From positions 1 to 64,000 of the forward strand of contig NZ_JBMOUD010000014.1 of NCBI RefSeq assembly GCF_049319665.1: a DNA stretch of 64,000 nt, in the 5' to 3' direction. The DNA is from JBMOUD01 sp049319665. GTDB lineage: Bacteria; Pseudomonadota; Gammaproteobacteria; Enterobacterales; Enterobacteriaceae. Made by a program: the position numbers and the translations under genes. Below, in pieces: positions 51,816-60,507 of this stretch (position 1 is the stretch's first letter; each line of letters starts with the position of its first letter). The notes under the pieces were generated by a model. The model saw only the letters and a program-made list of their open reading frames with translations. It had not been told where the DNA came from and did no database searches.

Positions 51816-52511
51816 GGTTGGTGGCGTAAGTGGCGAGGACTGGTTAATCACATAATTACCATTAACTACCGATACTGTCGGTGGTTGGTGGTATTTCTCA
51901 AAGTAGAGATAACCAGGCTGCAATTGACGCCAGAAATTAATGTACGTCGAGTTACGGTGTGATTGCATATTGGCTTCAGTCATGCGGAACGGATAAATAC
52001 TGATCTCCACATTACGTTGACCATTATCAAACGCTGCCTGCACATAGCTATAAATAGACGCCATCTGGCTATCTGTCATCGCATAACAGCCGATAGATAG
52101 GCAATTTCCATGGATCATCAGATAGTTACCTGAATATCCTTGCGCCCGGTCATAATCATTCGGGAAGCCGATATTGATCGCCCGATAGAATTTGCTGTTG
52201 GGCTTTAGATGATGGATATCGATGCTGTAAAAGCCTTCCGGGCTTTTGAAATCCCCTTCACGGCGTTTATTACCCAATCCGCCAGAGAAATCGCAAATCT
52301 TGTACGCACCAATCAGGCGAAATTGATCCTGCATTTTGGCGTATAGCTCCAACACCCTTTCTTGTTTGAAAATCTGGATATAAACGGGTGAACCTAATAA
52401 TTGCTGTTTATCTAATTGACTCAAAGGCACCTGCTCGCTGGCTGCGGCAGTGCTCATGGTAAATACAGGCAAACTGAGGATCATCGCAAAGAGCAACGCG
52501 ATTCTTAACAT
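51786..52511 (-). CDS. dpaA: YkuD-family protein YafK/DpaA (Lpp-peptidoglycan cleavage)
   Basis: 241-residue periplasmic protein with signal peptide (to TAAAS). The L,D-transpeptidase-type domain has HGNCLSIGCYAMTD with catalytic His and Cys. The E. coli counterpart YafK (DpaA) was shown to detach Braun lipoprotein from peptidoglycan. The C-terminal tail after GYLYFEKYH is Ser/Pro-rich. Convergent and overlapping with yafJ. Confidence 0.9.
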   Translation of the reverse strand: MLRIALLFAMILSLPVFTMSTAAASEQVPLSQLDKQQLLGSPVYIQIFKQERVLELYAKMQDQFRLIGAYKICDFSGGLGNKRREGDFKSPEGFYSIDIHHLKPNSKFYRAINIGFPNDYDRAQGYSGNYLMIHGNCLSIGCYAMTDSQMASIYSYVQAAFDNGQRNVEISIYPFRMTEANMQSHRNSTYINFWRQLQPGYLYFEKYHQPPTVSVVNGNYVINQSSPLTPPTSQLAFTAVK

Positions 52512-52756
52512 GCTAATTCCTGCTGATTATAATTTTTACTGTTGGTCCGTAGAGGACGTAAGCCTCTTTAGACAGCCACTGCGGGTAACCATTTAAACGT
52601 AGTCATATTAATACCGATTGTCTTTTTAGCAATGCTCAAACGCGGATTAATGTGTCACGAATAGCAAAATTCAATCGGCTATCTCCGGTTTTTTTGTAAT
52701 TAATTGATCTTTGCTCATCAGGGGGATTCTCACAACCTTGAGATTTACCTTTTTAA

Positions 52757-52772
52757 CTGTATACTTATACAG
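52757..52772 (+). promoter_or_regulatory. LexA (SOS) box of dinB
   Basis: CTGTATACTTATACAG keeps CTG-N10-CAG with the AT-rich centre of the SOS box, 17 bp before the dinB ATG. DNA-damage induction expected. Confidence 0.92.
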
Positions 52773-52788
52773 TTATTTGGGGAGGGGT

Positions 52789-53850
52789 ATGCGCAAAATA
52801 ATACATGTTGATATGGACTGCTTCTTCGCCGCAGTAGAAATGCGTGATGATCCTTCCCTGCGCGAAATCCCGCTGGCGATTGGTGGCAGCAAAGACCGGC
52901 GTGGGGTGATCAGCACCGCCAATTACCCGGCTCGTCGTTACGGTGTTCACAGTGCAATGTCCACGGCAATGGCGTTAAAACTTTGCCCGCATCTAAAAGT
53001 AATCCCCGGTCGAATGGAGGCCTATAAACAAGCGTCGCTGCATATCCGTGATATATTTTCTCGCTACACGTCGCTTATCGAGCCTTTATCGCTTGATGAA
53101 GCTTACCTTGACGTTTCTGATTCGGTTCAGTGCAACGGATCTGCCACCCTAATTGCCCATGAGATCCGCCAGACTATTGCCAATGAATTAAATTTAACAG
53201 CCTCGGCCGGTATTGCGCCGATTAAATTTCTCGCCAAAATCGCCTCAGATATGAATAAGCCGAACGGGCAATATGTCATTACGCCTGACAAAGTGGCTGA
53301 TTTTTTAGTGGATCTGCCGCTGAGTAAAATTCCTGGCGTGGGGAAGGTTACCGCCGCACGTTTGCAAGAAAGCGGTTTGAAAACCTGTGGCGATGTCCAG
53401 CGTTATGATTTAGCTCAGTTGCTGAAGAATTTTGGTAAATTTGGCCGCGTGTTATGGGAGCGTTGTCAGGGCATTGATGAGCGAGAAGTCTCTGCCGACA
53501 GATTACGAAAATCGGTCGGCGTTGAGCGTACGCTGGCAGAAGATATTCACGATTGGGCACACTGTGTCGAATTGATTGAGAGGCTGTATCCAGAATTGGA
53601 AACCCGCCTCAGCCGCGTCAGCCCACAGCTACGCATTGCCCGCCAAGGTGTAAAACTGAAATTCCACGATTTTCAACAAACCACCCAAGAACACGTTTGG
53701 CCGGTGCTGAATAAAGACGATTTATTAAAAGTTGCCAGACAAGCCTGGGAACAACGGCGAGGTGGCCGAGGTGTGCGTCTGGTTGGTTTGCATGTCACCT
53801 TGCAGGACCCGCAAATAGAGCGGCAATTATTATTAAGATTAGATGAATAA
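52789..53850 (+). CDS. dinB: DNA polymerase IV
   Basis: Y-family translesion polymerase. 353 residues (E. coli 351): HVDMDCFFAAVEMRD and SLDEAYLDVSD hold the metal-binding acidic residues, followed by the HhH motif IPGVGKVTAARLQ and the little-finger domain. The C-terminal clamp motif reads QLLLRL instead of QLVLGL. ATG 52789 sits behind GGGGAGGGG; 26 upstream codons in frame overlap the LexA box and are dropped. The toxin-antitoxin genes that follow dinB in E. coli are absent. Confidence 0.95.
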   Translation: MRKIIHVDMDCFFAAVEMRDDPSLREIPLAIGGSKDRRGVISTANYPARRYGVHSAMSTAMALKLCPHLKVIPGRMEAYKQASLHIRDIFSRYTSLIEPLSLDEAYLDVSDSVQCNGSATLIAHEIRQTIANELNLTASAGIAPIKFLAKIASDMNKPNGQYVITPDKVADFLVDLPLSKIPGVGKVTAARLQESGLKTCGDVQRYDLAQLLKNFGKFGRVLWERCQGIDEREVSADRLRKSVGVERTLAEDIHDWAHCVELIERLYPELETRLSRVSPQLRIARQGVKLKFHDFQQTTQEHVWPVLNKDDLLKVARQAWEQRRGGRGVRLVGLHVTLQDPQIERQLLLRLDE

Positions 53851-53855
53851 GCGGG

Positions 53856-53877
53856 AACGCGATTACGTGCGTTTTTT
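53856..53877 (+). terminator. Terminator of dinB
   Basis: AACGC / GCGTT stem with 8-nt loop and T6, just after the stop. Confidence 0.55.
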
Positions 53878-53907
53878 GAAAACGCCTAATTTTTAAAAAC
53901 AGCACGG

Positions 53908-54166
53908 TGAATTTTTCGGTTTCCGAAGTGCTGTTTTCAATGCGGCCTTTGCGCCGAAACCGAGCAAAGGGATGTAGGGCGCATCCCTTTGCAATCCCGC
54001 GCCTTTCTATGGTGTTATATCGAATTTCAATTAGGCTATGTTTCAGCTACCACAGAGACAGGCGCAAATTTCATGGCTCCGCCATGCCTTCCTTCGGGTT
54101 TGAGCTAACGATAAAGACGTTATCTCTCCACCACTCGTCAGTGAAATTTTGAGTGCGCCAGGTAGC
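53908..54166 (+). repeat. Single repeat unit C (same family as element 1)
   Basis: One ~255-bp unit with head TGAATTTTTCGGTTTCCGAAGT, hairpin 53964-53992, hairpin CATGGC/GCCATG at 54072-54086, CACT/AGTG at 54132-54143 and tail GAGTGCGCCAGGTAGC. It is the direct neighbour of unit D, 298 bp on, in the same direction. Confidence 0.85.
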
Positions 54167-54205
54167 GTTCGAATCAACGGCAAGATTTAGAAAATGATAG
54201 CAAAG

Positions 54206-54770
54206 TGAATTTTTCGGTTTCCGAAGTGCGGTGTTCAATGCAGCCTTCGCGCCGAAACCGAGTAAAGGAACGAAGGCGCGTTCCTTTACAATCCTGCGCC
54301 TTTTCATGGTGTTATATAGGATTTCAATTAGGCTATGTTTCAGATACCACGGCGACAGGCGCAAATTTCATGGCTCTGCCATGCCTTCCTTCGGGTTCGA
54401 GCCAGCTTCGCCGTCTCTCCACCACTCGTCAGTGAAATTTTGAGTGCGCCAGGTAGCTTTTTTAAATTCAAAAGATTAACTGCCACTGCCTTTGAACTTG
54501 ACCTTAAAAGCCGCTAAGCGCACTCAAAATTTCACCGGTAAGAGGTGAGAGACAATAGCTTTATCATTGGCTCGAATCCCGCAGCCGGGCATCCCGGATG
54601 GGATGAAATTTGCGCTATCGCAGAAGCCGCTGAAACATGGCCTCCACTGGACTGGGTGTCAAAGTTGGAAAGGGCGCGGGATTGTAAAGGGTGGCGCCAG
54701 ACCACCCTTTACTCGGTTTCGGCGCGAAGGCCGATGTGATCACAGAACTTTGAAAACCGAAATATTCACC
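54206..54770 (-). repeat. Composite repeat element 2 (inverted copy of element 1)
   Basis: Unit D (54206-54457, plus) and unit E (54511-54770, minus) are tail to tail. E matches unit A of element 1, D matches unit B, and the spacer (AGTTCAAAGGCA type) is also conserved, so the whole composite is a reversed copy of 44201-44770. Hairpins lie at 54262-54289 and 54684-54712. Confidence 0.85.
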
Positions 54771-54870
54771 GTCTTGGTCTTAAAACCGCATCAAGCTCGG
54801 TCCAGCTTGGTAAACCGAAATATTCACCATTCTGGTGTTAAAAACCGCATCAAGCTCGGTCTAGCTTGCG
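54753..54870. repeat. 59-bp tandem duplication at the head of unit E
   Basis: Two near-identical copies (54753-54811 and 54812-54870) starting AACCGAAATATTCACC and ending CATCAAGCTCGGTC-AGCTTG. It ends a few bases before the pepD stop. Confidence 0.8.
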
Positions 54871-54876
54871 TAAGTC

Positions 54877-56337
54877 TCAAGCCTTCTCTGGGATCGCCTT
54901 CAACAACTCGATTAGCAATTTCCAATACAAGGCAACGCTTTCAATATGGACTTGCTCATCCGGCGAGTGTGGCCCGGTGATGGTCGGTCCGATAGAAACC
55001 ATATCCATATCTGGGTAAGGTTTTTTGAACAGGCCACATTCCAGACCGGCGTGGATCACCATGATGTTTGGCGTCTTGTTGAACAGGTCTTGGTACAGTT
55101 CGCGTACCAGCGCCATGACTGGCGATGCAGCATCTGGTTTCCAGCCTGGGTAGCCGCCTTTTGGCGAGGTTTTCGCACCGGCCAGTTGGCCTACCGAAGT
55201 CAGCATGCTGACCACGTAATCTTTGCCGCTGTCGATAAGAGAACGAATCAGGCAGACGATTTCCGCTTCTTTCTCGGTCAGGCTAACGACACCGAGGTTC
55301 AGAGAAGTTTCAACCACGCCTTTCACATCGTCGCTCATACGGATAACACCGTTTGGCGTCGCGTTGAGCAGCGCCAGGAAGCGGTTTTGGCTATCTTGGC
55401 TCAGCGCCTTCGCGTTGCTTTCAGTTGATTCGAGCAGCAGGGTGATGTTTTTCTCAACCGCAGCCAGCTCGAATTTCAGCGTTGCCAGGAATTCGTTAAC
55501 TGCCGCTTGCAGCGCATTTTGTTGATTTGCGGCAACGGCCAGGATAGCAGAAGCTTCGCGTGGGATAGCATTACGCAGCGTACCGCCGGTGAAATCCAAC
55601 AATTGCAGGCCGAGGGTATCAGCATGCTCACACAGGAAGCGAGCCAGCAATTTATTGGCATTACCCAGGCCCAGATGAATTTCTGCGCCAGAGTGACCGC
55701 CTTTCAGACCTTTCAAGGTCAATTTGAACAGGCTGGCACCGGCAGCAATAGCGTCACGTTGCAGAGGCAGGGTGGTGATGAAGTCGACACCACCGGCGCA
55801 ACCCATATAGATCTCACCTTCGGTTTCTGAATCGGTGTTAATCAGAATGTCAGCTTGCAGCCAGTTAGGTTGCAGGCCAAATGCACCGTCCATACCGGCT
55901 TCTTCGGTCATGGTCAGCAACACTTCCAGCGGGCCGTGTTCAACGCTGTTATCAGCCAGTACAGCCAAAGCAGATGCCATGCCAATACCGTTATCAGAAC
56001 CCAGCGTCGTACCGCGTGCTTTTACCCAGCCATTATCGATATAAGGTTGGATGGGATCTTTAGTAAAGTCATGAACAGTATCGTTATTCTTCTGCGGTAC
56101 CATATCCAGGTGCGCTTGCAACACTACAGGCTTACGCTTTTCCATGCCTGCCGTTGCTGGTTTGCGCAGCAAAATATTGCCGACTTGGTCACGTTCAACG
56201 TGGATATTTTGCGCTTGTGCCCACTCTACAATGTGCTGAGCCAGCGCTTCTTCATGATAAGAAGGATGCGGAATAGAACAGATCTTGGCGAAAATATCCC
56301 ACAAAGGCTGTGGCGAAAGTTGAGACAGTTCAGACAC
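54877..56337 (-). CDS. pepD: Aminoacyl-histidine dipeptidase (peptidase D)
   Basis: Cytoplasmic zinc dipeptidase (carnosinase-type). 486 residues, as E. coli PepD; the M20 metal site is visible in LQAHLDMVPQ, LGSDNGIGMASA, MTEEAGMDGAFGL and INTDSETEGE, and the dimerisation domain in LKGGHSGAEIHLGLGNAN. AGGAG lies in front of the ATG. Its stop abuts the tandem duplication of the repeat island. Confidence 0.96.
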   Translation of the reverse strand: MSELSQLSPQPLWDIFAKICSIPHPSYHEEALAQHIVEWAQAQNIHVERDQVGNILLRKPATAGMEKRKPVVLQAHLDMVPQKNNDTVHDFTKDPIQPYIDNGWVKARGTTLGSDNGIGMASALAVLADNSVEHGPLEVLLTMTEEAGMDGAFGLQPNWLQADILINTDSETEGEIYMGCAGGVDFITTLPLQRDAIAAGASLFKLTLKGLKGGHSGAEIHLGLGNANKLLARFLCEHADTLGLQLLDFTGGTLRNAIPREASAILAVAANQQNALQAAVNEFLATLKFELAAVEKNITLLLESTESNAKALSQDSQNRFLALLNATPNGVIRMSDDVKGVVETSLNLGVVSLTEKEAEIVCLIRSLIDSGKDYVVSMLTSVGQLAGAKTSPKGGYPGWKPDAASPVMALVRELYQDLFNKTPNIMVIHAGLECGLFKKPYPDMDMVSIGPTITGPHSPDEQVHIESVALYWKLLIELLKAIPEKA

Positions 56338-56375
56338 TGTAAGTCTCCTGTGACAGCCGAATTAAGGCGTGCTCT

Positions 56376-56433
56376 ATACCCGTCATACGTCGAGTGGCAG
56401 GGATGTTGGCTGCTCTCGACGTTTCTTGGGTAT
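56376..56433. repeat. Internally deleted ERIC element
   Basis: Starts ATACCCGTCATAC and ends TTGGGTAT like ERIC, with the central 65-70 bp missing; CGTCGAG/CTCGACG can pair. Placed just upstream of pepD on its leader side. Confidence 0.65.
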
Positions 56434-56645
56434 ATAGAGCCTAATAAGCGCTGTAAGTTTAAGAGTGAATAAGGCTCGTCATAGCTATCCATCATTCAAC
56501 ATCGTTGAGTGATGCGGCTACCATGGCGAGAGTGGCGACAGAATATCACTTTCTCCCAGCCTGTGCGCGTCAGAGACAGGGAAATATCGGGCAAAAAGAC
56601 CGAATGGCGGAGGTTTAACCGCTGGTTTTTCACAGGCAGAATCTC

Positions 56646-56670
56646 TATAATCTCGCGCAACCCTTTTCCC
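56646..56670 (+). promoter_or_regulatory. gpt -10 element with PurR-like box
   Basis: TATAAT at 56646-56651, followed by GCGCAACCCTTTTCCC (56655-56670), which agrees with the PurR operator ACGCAAACGTTTTCGT at about 10-11 of 16 positions. A repressor there would block the promoter. Match is moderate. Confidence 0.4.
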
Positions 56671-56728
56671 CCTAAGTAAATTTTACAGCCATCATCAAGA
56701 CCGGCAGGGGATACCATATTTAAAAGTT

Positions 56729-56746
56729 ATGAGCGAAACGTTATGA
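56729..56746 (+). other. Five-codon mini-ORF overlapping the gpt start
   Basis: ATG-AGC-GAA-ACG-TTA-TGA: a 14-bp direct repeat of the gpt start (TTATGAGCGAAA twice) places a second ATG out of frame; its stop overlaps the gpt ATG as ATGA. Confidence 0.5.
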
Positions 56747-57201
56747 GCGAAAAGTACGTTGTAACCTGGGACATGCTACAAATTCACGCCCGTAAGTTGG
56801 CTGCACGCCTGCTTCCAGCAGAACAATGGACGGGTATTATTGCCGTCAGCCGTGGTGGTCTGGTTCCTGCTGCTTTGCTGGCTCGTGAATTGAACATCCG
56901 CCACGTGGATACCGTGTGTATCTCCAGTTATGACCATGATCACCAGCGTGAGATGAAGGTTATCAAACGTGCAGAAGGTGATGGTGAAGGCTTTATCGTT
57001 ATTGACGATTTGGTTGATACAGGTGGCACCGCTCAGGCAATTCGTGAAATGTATCCAAAAGCGCATTTTGTGACTATTTTCGCTAAACCAGCAGGTCGCC
57101 CGTTGGTTGATGACTACGTAGTTGATATTCCGCAAGATACCTGGATTGAGCAGCCTTGGGATATGGGGGTTGTTTTTGTCCCACCTCTAGTCGGCAAATA
57201 A
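56743..57201 (+). CDS. gpt: Xanthine-guanine phosphoribosyltransferase
   Basis: Salvages xanthine and guanine to XMP and GMP. 152 residues equal to E. coli Gpt; PRPP motif VIDDLVDTGGTA and the flexible loop ISSYDHDHQRE are clear, and DTWIEQPWDMGVVF is the base-binding end. MSEKYVVTWDML fits the second of two nearby ATG codons. Confidence 0.96.
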   Translation: MSEKYVVTWDMLQIHARKLAARLLPAEQWTGIIAVSRGGLVPAALLARELNIRHVDTVCISSYDHDHQREMKVIKRAEGDGEGFIVIDDLVDTGGTAQAIREMYPKAHFVTIFAKPAGRPLVDDYVVDIPQDTWIEQPWDMGVVFVPPLVGK

Positions 57202-57326
57202 ATACCCGTCATAATTCAAGTTGCAGGGGTGTTGGCTGCCTTCACTCACCCCAGTCACTTAGTTATCTAAGCTCCTGGGGATTCGTTCAGTTGCCGCCTA
57301 CCTGCATCTCGAATTATTTAGGGTAT
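57202..57326. repeat. ERIC element
   Basis: Full ~125-bp enterobacterial repetitive intergenic consensus: ends ATACCCGTC and AGGGTAT, with the diagnostic centre CTCACCCCAGTCACTTA and TAAGCTCCTGGGGATTC forming a long hairpin. Follows the gpt stop directly. Confidence 0.92.
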
Positions 57327-57337
57327 AGACTCATATA

Positions 57338-57370
57338 AACGCTCGGCTGTGCCGGGCGTTTTGCTTTTTT
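57338..57370 (+). terminator. Terminator of gpt
   Basis: AACGCTCGGC / GCCGGGCGTT stem with TGT loop (one mismatch), then TTGCTTTTTT. Confidence 0.8.
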
Positions 57371-57422
57371 GGCCGATAAGATGCGCTATTAAGGTCAAGG
57401 TCTAAGGTCAAGGTCAACAGAT
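57371..57422. repeat. Dispersed AAGGTCAA-type repeat
   Basis: GGCCGATAAGATGCGCT followed by AAGGTCAA copies and GTCAACAGAT; the same string appears at 30258-30328. It precedes frsA. A related AAGGTCAAGTTCAAAGG stretch forms the spacer of the composite repeats. Confidence 0.65.
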
Positions 57423-57533
57423 TGATTTTTTAAATAACCTTACTGTTTGGGCCGACAAGCTTTTCAGGAGTTTGTTATAATCCTTACCCTGTAGGTGGTA
57501 CGTCTGCCACTGCATTGCTGGTTTAAGGAGGAT

Positions 57534-58790
57534 ATGTCTGCCATGGCCCCTGCCAATCTTTCGGAAAAGCTGTTCAAGCCTAGATTCAAATACCCTGAGA
57601 CTTCTACGCTGGTTCAGCGCGTTCATCATCAACAATCTACCCAAGTTCCTACGGCACTCGACGGCGAGCGTAGTCCATGCTGGTATCGCTCTATTAACCG
57701 GTTAATGTGGTTATGGCGTGGGATGAATTTGATTGAAATTGAACAGGTGTTGGCGCGTATTGCGGTCTCTGACGCCGAGCGTAGCGATCCGCGATTGCTG
57801 GACACCGTGATTGGTTATCGCGGTGGTAATTGGGTGTATGAGTGGTCAAACCATGCGATGACCTGGCAGAAGAAAGCGCAGGAAGCGACTGACGATAAAC
57901 TTGCCAGCGAATATTGGCTGACCGCTGCTAATTTTTACAGCCTGGCAGGTTACCCACATTTAAAGGGCGATACGCTGGGGGAGCAGGCTGAAGTCTTGGC
58001 GAACAAAGCCTATGAGCAATCCGCGCTGCATTCCGAGCATCAGCTTAAAGAGTTGACGTTCAAAATTGCCGAAGGCGGAGAATTAACCGGCTTCTTACAC
58101 TTGCCTAGTGAAGGTAAGGCACCGTTCCCGACGGTGCTGATCTGTGGCAGTTTGGATACGTTGCAAAGCGATTATCACCGTTTATTTCACGGTTATCTGG
58201 CTCCGCTAGGTATCGCGATGATGACCCTGGATATGCCATCAATCGGTTTCTCTTCCCGCTGGACGCTTAATCAAGACACCAGCTTCTTGCACCAGCAAGT
58301 ACTAGAGCAACTGGCACGCTGCCCTTGGGTTGATGCGACCCGCGTCAGCCTGTTTGGTTTTCGGTTTGGTGCCAATGTAGCGGTGCGCGTTGGTTATCTT
58401 GCACCACAACGTGTTCGCGCAGTCGCTTGTCTTGCGCCGGTGGTACATAACCTGTTCATTGATTCGCAAAGGCAACAGCGTGCGCCAGATATGTATATGG
58501 ATGTTCTCGCCAGTCGCATTGGCATGTCTTATGCCTCCGACGAAGCGTTAAAGGTCGAGCTGAACCGCTATTCTCTGAAAATGCAGGGGCTATTGGGGCG
58601 AAGAACGCGAACGCCGATGCTGTCTGCTTTTTGGCCCAAAGATCCGTTTAGCCCACCGGAAGAATCCAAACTTATTGCCGATTCTTCATCTGATGGCAAA
58701 TTACTTTCTGTCTCGACAGAACCGCTGTATAGCGGCTTTGAGCGAGCATTAACTGAAATTTGTCAGTGGCTAGCGAAAAAAATGCGTTAA
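57534..58790 (+). CDS. frsA: Fermentation-respiration switch protein FrsA (esterase fold)
   Basis: 418 residues (E. coli 414). Alpha/beta-hydrolase-like C-terminal half with VLICGSLDTLQSDYH, the nucleophile-elbow-like FGFRFGANVAVR (Phe-Arg-Phe rather than GXSXG) and NLSEKLFKPRFKYPETSTLV at the N-terminus. In enterobacteria FrsA binds unphosphorylated IIA-Glc and favours fermentation. ATG 57534 has a perfect AAGGAGG in front; an in-frame ATG three codons later is also possible. Confidence 0.94.
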   Translation: MSAMAPANLSEKLFKPRFKYPETSTLVQRVHHQQSTQVPTALDGERSPCWYRSINRLMWLWRGMNLIEIEQVLARIAVSDAERSDPRLLDTVIGYRGGNWVYEWSNHAMTWQKKAQEATDDKLASEYWLTAANFYSLAGYPHLKGDTLGEQAEVLANKAYEQSALHSEHQLKELTFKIAEGGELTGFLHLPSEGKAPFPTVLICGSLDTLQSDYHRLFHGYLAPLGIAMMTLDMPSIGFSSRWTLNQDTSFLHQQVLEQLARCPWVDATRVSLFGFRFGANVAVRVGYLAPQRVRAVACLAPVVHNLFIDSQRQQRAPDMYMDVLASRIGMSYASDEALKVELNRYSLKMQGLLGRRTRTPMLSAFWPKDPFSPPEESKLIADSSSDGKLLSVSTEPLYSGFERALTEICQWLAKKMR

Positions 58791-58852
58791 CTAAGTGCTT
58801 GATAATTTCCCTTAGTTTGCTACAAATGTGGCTTACTATAAGGAGGTATATA

Positions 58853-59254
58853 ATGACGTTACCAAGTGGTCACCCTAAAAGCCGGCTAATGAAACGTTTC
58901 GGTTCGTTAGGGCCATATATCAGAGAAGGAAAGTGTGAAAATAATCGCTTCTTCTTTGACTGTTTAGCGGTATGTGTAAACGTCAAACCCTCGCCTGAAA
59001 AGCGTGAGTTTTGGGGATGGTGGTTGGAGTTACAAGCTGAAACCGAACGTTTTACTTATGTTTATGAGTTCGGTCTTTTCGATAAAGAAGGGAACTGGAA
59101 AGCACAAAACATTAAAGATTCTGAAGTTCAAGATAAGCTACAAATTACGCTAGAAACGTTTTTCAAAAATTTGCATGGTGTCATTGACGAGCTGTCATTA
59201 GCATTACAACCTGCTGATGATTTAAGCAAACAACCGATCAAACTTTCTGCCTGA
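58853..59254 (+). CDS. crl: Sigma-S binding activator Crl
   Basis: 133 residues as in E. coli. Binds RpoS and helps it assemble with core polymerase. Conserved blocks LPSGHPKSRL, FGSLGPYIREGKCE, FFFDCLAVCVNVKP and REFWGWWLEL are intact. ATG 58853 follows AAGGAGG; upstream in-frame codons overlap frsA and are not used. Confidence 0.97.
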   Translation: MTLPSGHPKSRLMKRFGSLGPYIREGKCENNRFFFDCLAVCVNVKPSPEKREFWGWWLELQAETERFTYVYEFGLFDKEGNWKAQNIKDSEVQDKLQITLETFFKNLHGVIDELSLALQPADDLSKQPIKLSA

Positions 59255-59298
59255 TCGCGCGGCTTTTGTCCGCTCTGGCGCTTATATCTTGCTATTTC

Positions 59299-59330
59299 GC
59301 GTTATGCCTGTTGGCATAACGCTTCTCTCC
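59299..59330 (+). terminator. Hairpin after crl
   Basis: Perfect 10-bp stem GCGTTATGCC / GGCATAACGC with TGTT loop; the tail TTCTCTCC is only partly T-rich. phoE, which sits here in E. coli, is absent. Confidence 0.65.
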
Positions 59331-59393
59331 TGCTAAAAAGCTTATTAATTTCCTTTTCATTCCATTTTTTAACTCCATAACGGCAGAAAGATT

Positions 59394-60497
59394 ATGAGTG
59401 GTAGCCAAACCCTGGTTGTCAAACTAGGTACTAGCGTATTGACCGGCGGTTCGCGCCGTCTAAACCGCGCCCATATTGTCGAGTTGGTGCGCCAATGCGC
59501 TCAGCAACACGCGGCAGGGCATCGCATTGTGATTGTTACCTCTGGCGCGATTGCTGCCGGACGCGAACATTTGGGCTACCCCGAACTCCCCGCAACCATT
59601 GCTTCCAAGCAATTACTCGCTGCCGTTGGGCAAAGCCGTCTGATCCAACTGTGGGAACAACTGTTTTCTATTTATGGTATCCACGTTGGGCAGATGCTAC
59701 TCACTCGTGCTGATATCGAAGACCGCGAGCGTTTCCTTAACGCTCGGGATACCATGAACGCTCTGCTAGATAACCATATCGTGCCGGTGATTAATGAGAA
59801 CGATGCGGTTGCTACTGCTGAAATCAAAGTAGGCGATAATGATAACCTGTCTGCATTGGCGGCAATTTTAGCCGGTGCCGATAAACTGCTGCTGCTGACC
59901 GATCAGCCAGGTCTGTTCACCGCCGACCCGCGTACCAATCCGCAAGCTGAACTGATCCGTGAAATCACCACTATTGATGATGCGCTACGTGGTATTGCCG
60001 GGGATAGCGTTTCTGGTTTGGGCACGGGTGGGATGGCGACTAAATTGCAGGCTGCCGATGTTGCCTGCCGTGCGGGCATCGATACCATTATTGCGGCGGG
60101 TAGCCGCCCAGGTGTGATTGGCGATGTTATTGAAGGCACATCGGTCGGTACGCGCTTCCACGCGATGCAAACCCCGCTAGAAACCCGTAAGCGCTGGATA
60201 TTTGGCGCACCGCCAGCAGGTGAGATTACTATTGACGACGGCGCAGTGTCCGCCATGTTGGAACGCGGGAGTTCGCTGCTGCCAAAAGGCATCCGTGAAG
60301 TGAAGGGCGATTTCTCCCGCGGTGAAGTGATCCGCATTCGTAATCTCAACGGGCGCGATTTAGCGCACGGTGTGAGCCGCTACAACAGCGATGCGATGCG
60401 CATGATTGCCGGCCATCACTCACAGCAGATAAATGACATTCTCGGTTATGAATACGGCCCGGTTGCCGTTCACCGCGACGACATGATCGTTAGTTAA
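59394..60497 (+). CDS. proB: Glutamate 5-kinase
   Basis: First step of proline synthesis. 367 residues as in E. coli: amino-acid kinase domain (TLVVKLGTSVLTGG, NENDAVATAE, GLGTGGMATKLQAA) and a C-terminal PUA domain. The proline-feedback region is present. 10 bp before proA, one operon. Confidence 0.97.
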   Translation: MSGSQTLVVKLGTSVLTGGSRRLNRAHIVELVRQCAQQHAAGHRIVIVTSGAIAAGREHLGYPELPATIASKQLLAAVGQSRLIQLWEQLFSIYGIHVGQMLLTRADIEDRERFLNARDTMNALLDNHIVPVINENDAVATAEIKVGDNDNLSALAAILAGADKLLLLTDQPGLFTADPRTNPQAELIREITTIDDALRGIAGDSVSGLGTGGMATKLQAADVACRAGIDTIIAAGSRPGVIGDVIEGTSVGTRFHAMQTPLETRKRWIFGAPPAGEITIDDGAVSAMLERGSSLLPKGIREVKGDFSRGEVIRIRNLNGRDLAHGVSRYNSDAMRMIAGHHSQQINDILGYEYGPVAVHRDDMIVS

Positions 60498-60507
60498 GGA
60501 GTTCACT

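Noticed and set aside
53907..54435. Small open frames starting MNFSVSEV in the repeat units
   Set aside because: They occur only inside the repeat, change frame and ending between copies, and the sequence is better explained by conserved hairpins.
54545..54980. Open frames through unit E and into pepD
   Set aside because: They cross the repeat and the antisense strand of a well-supported gene.
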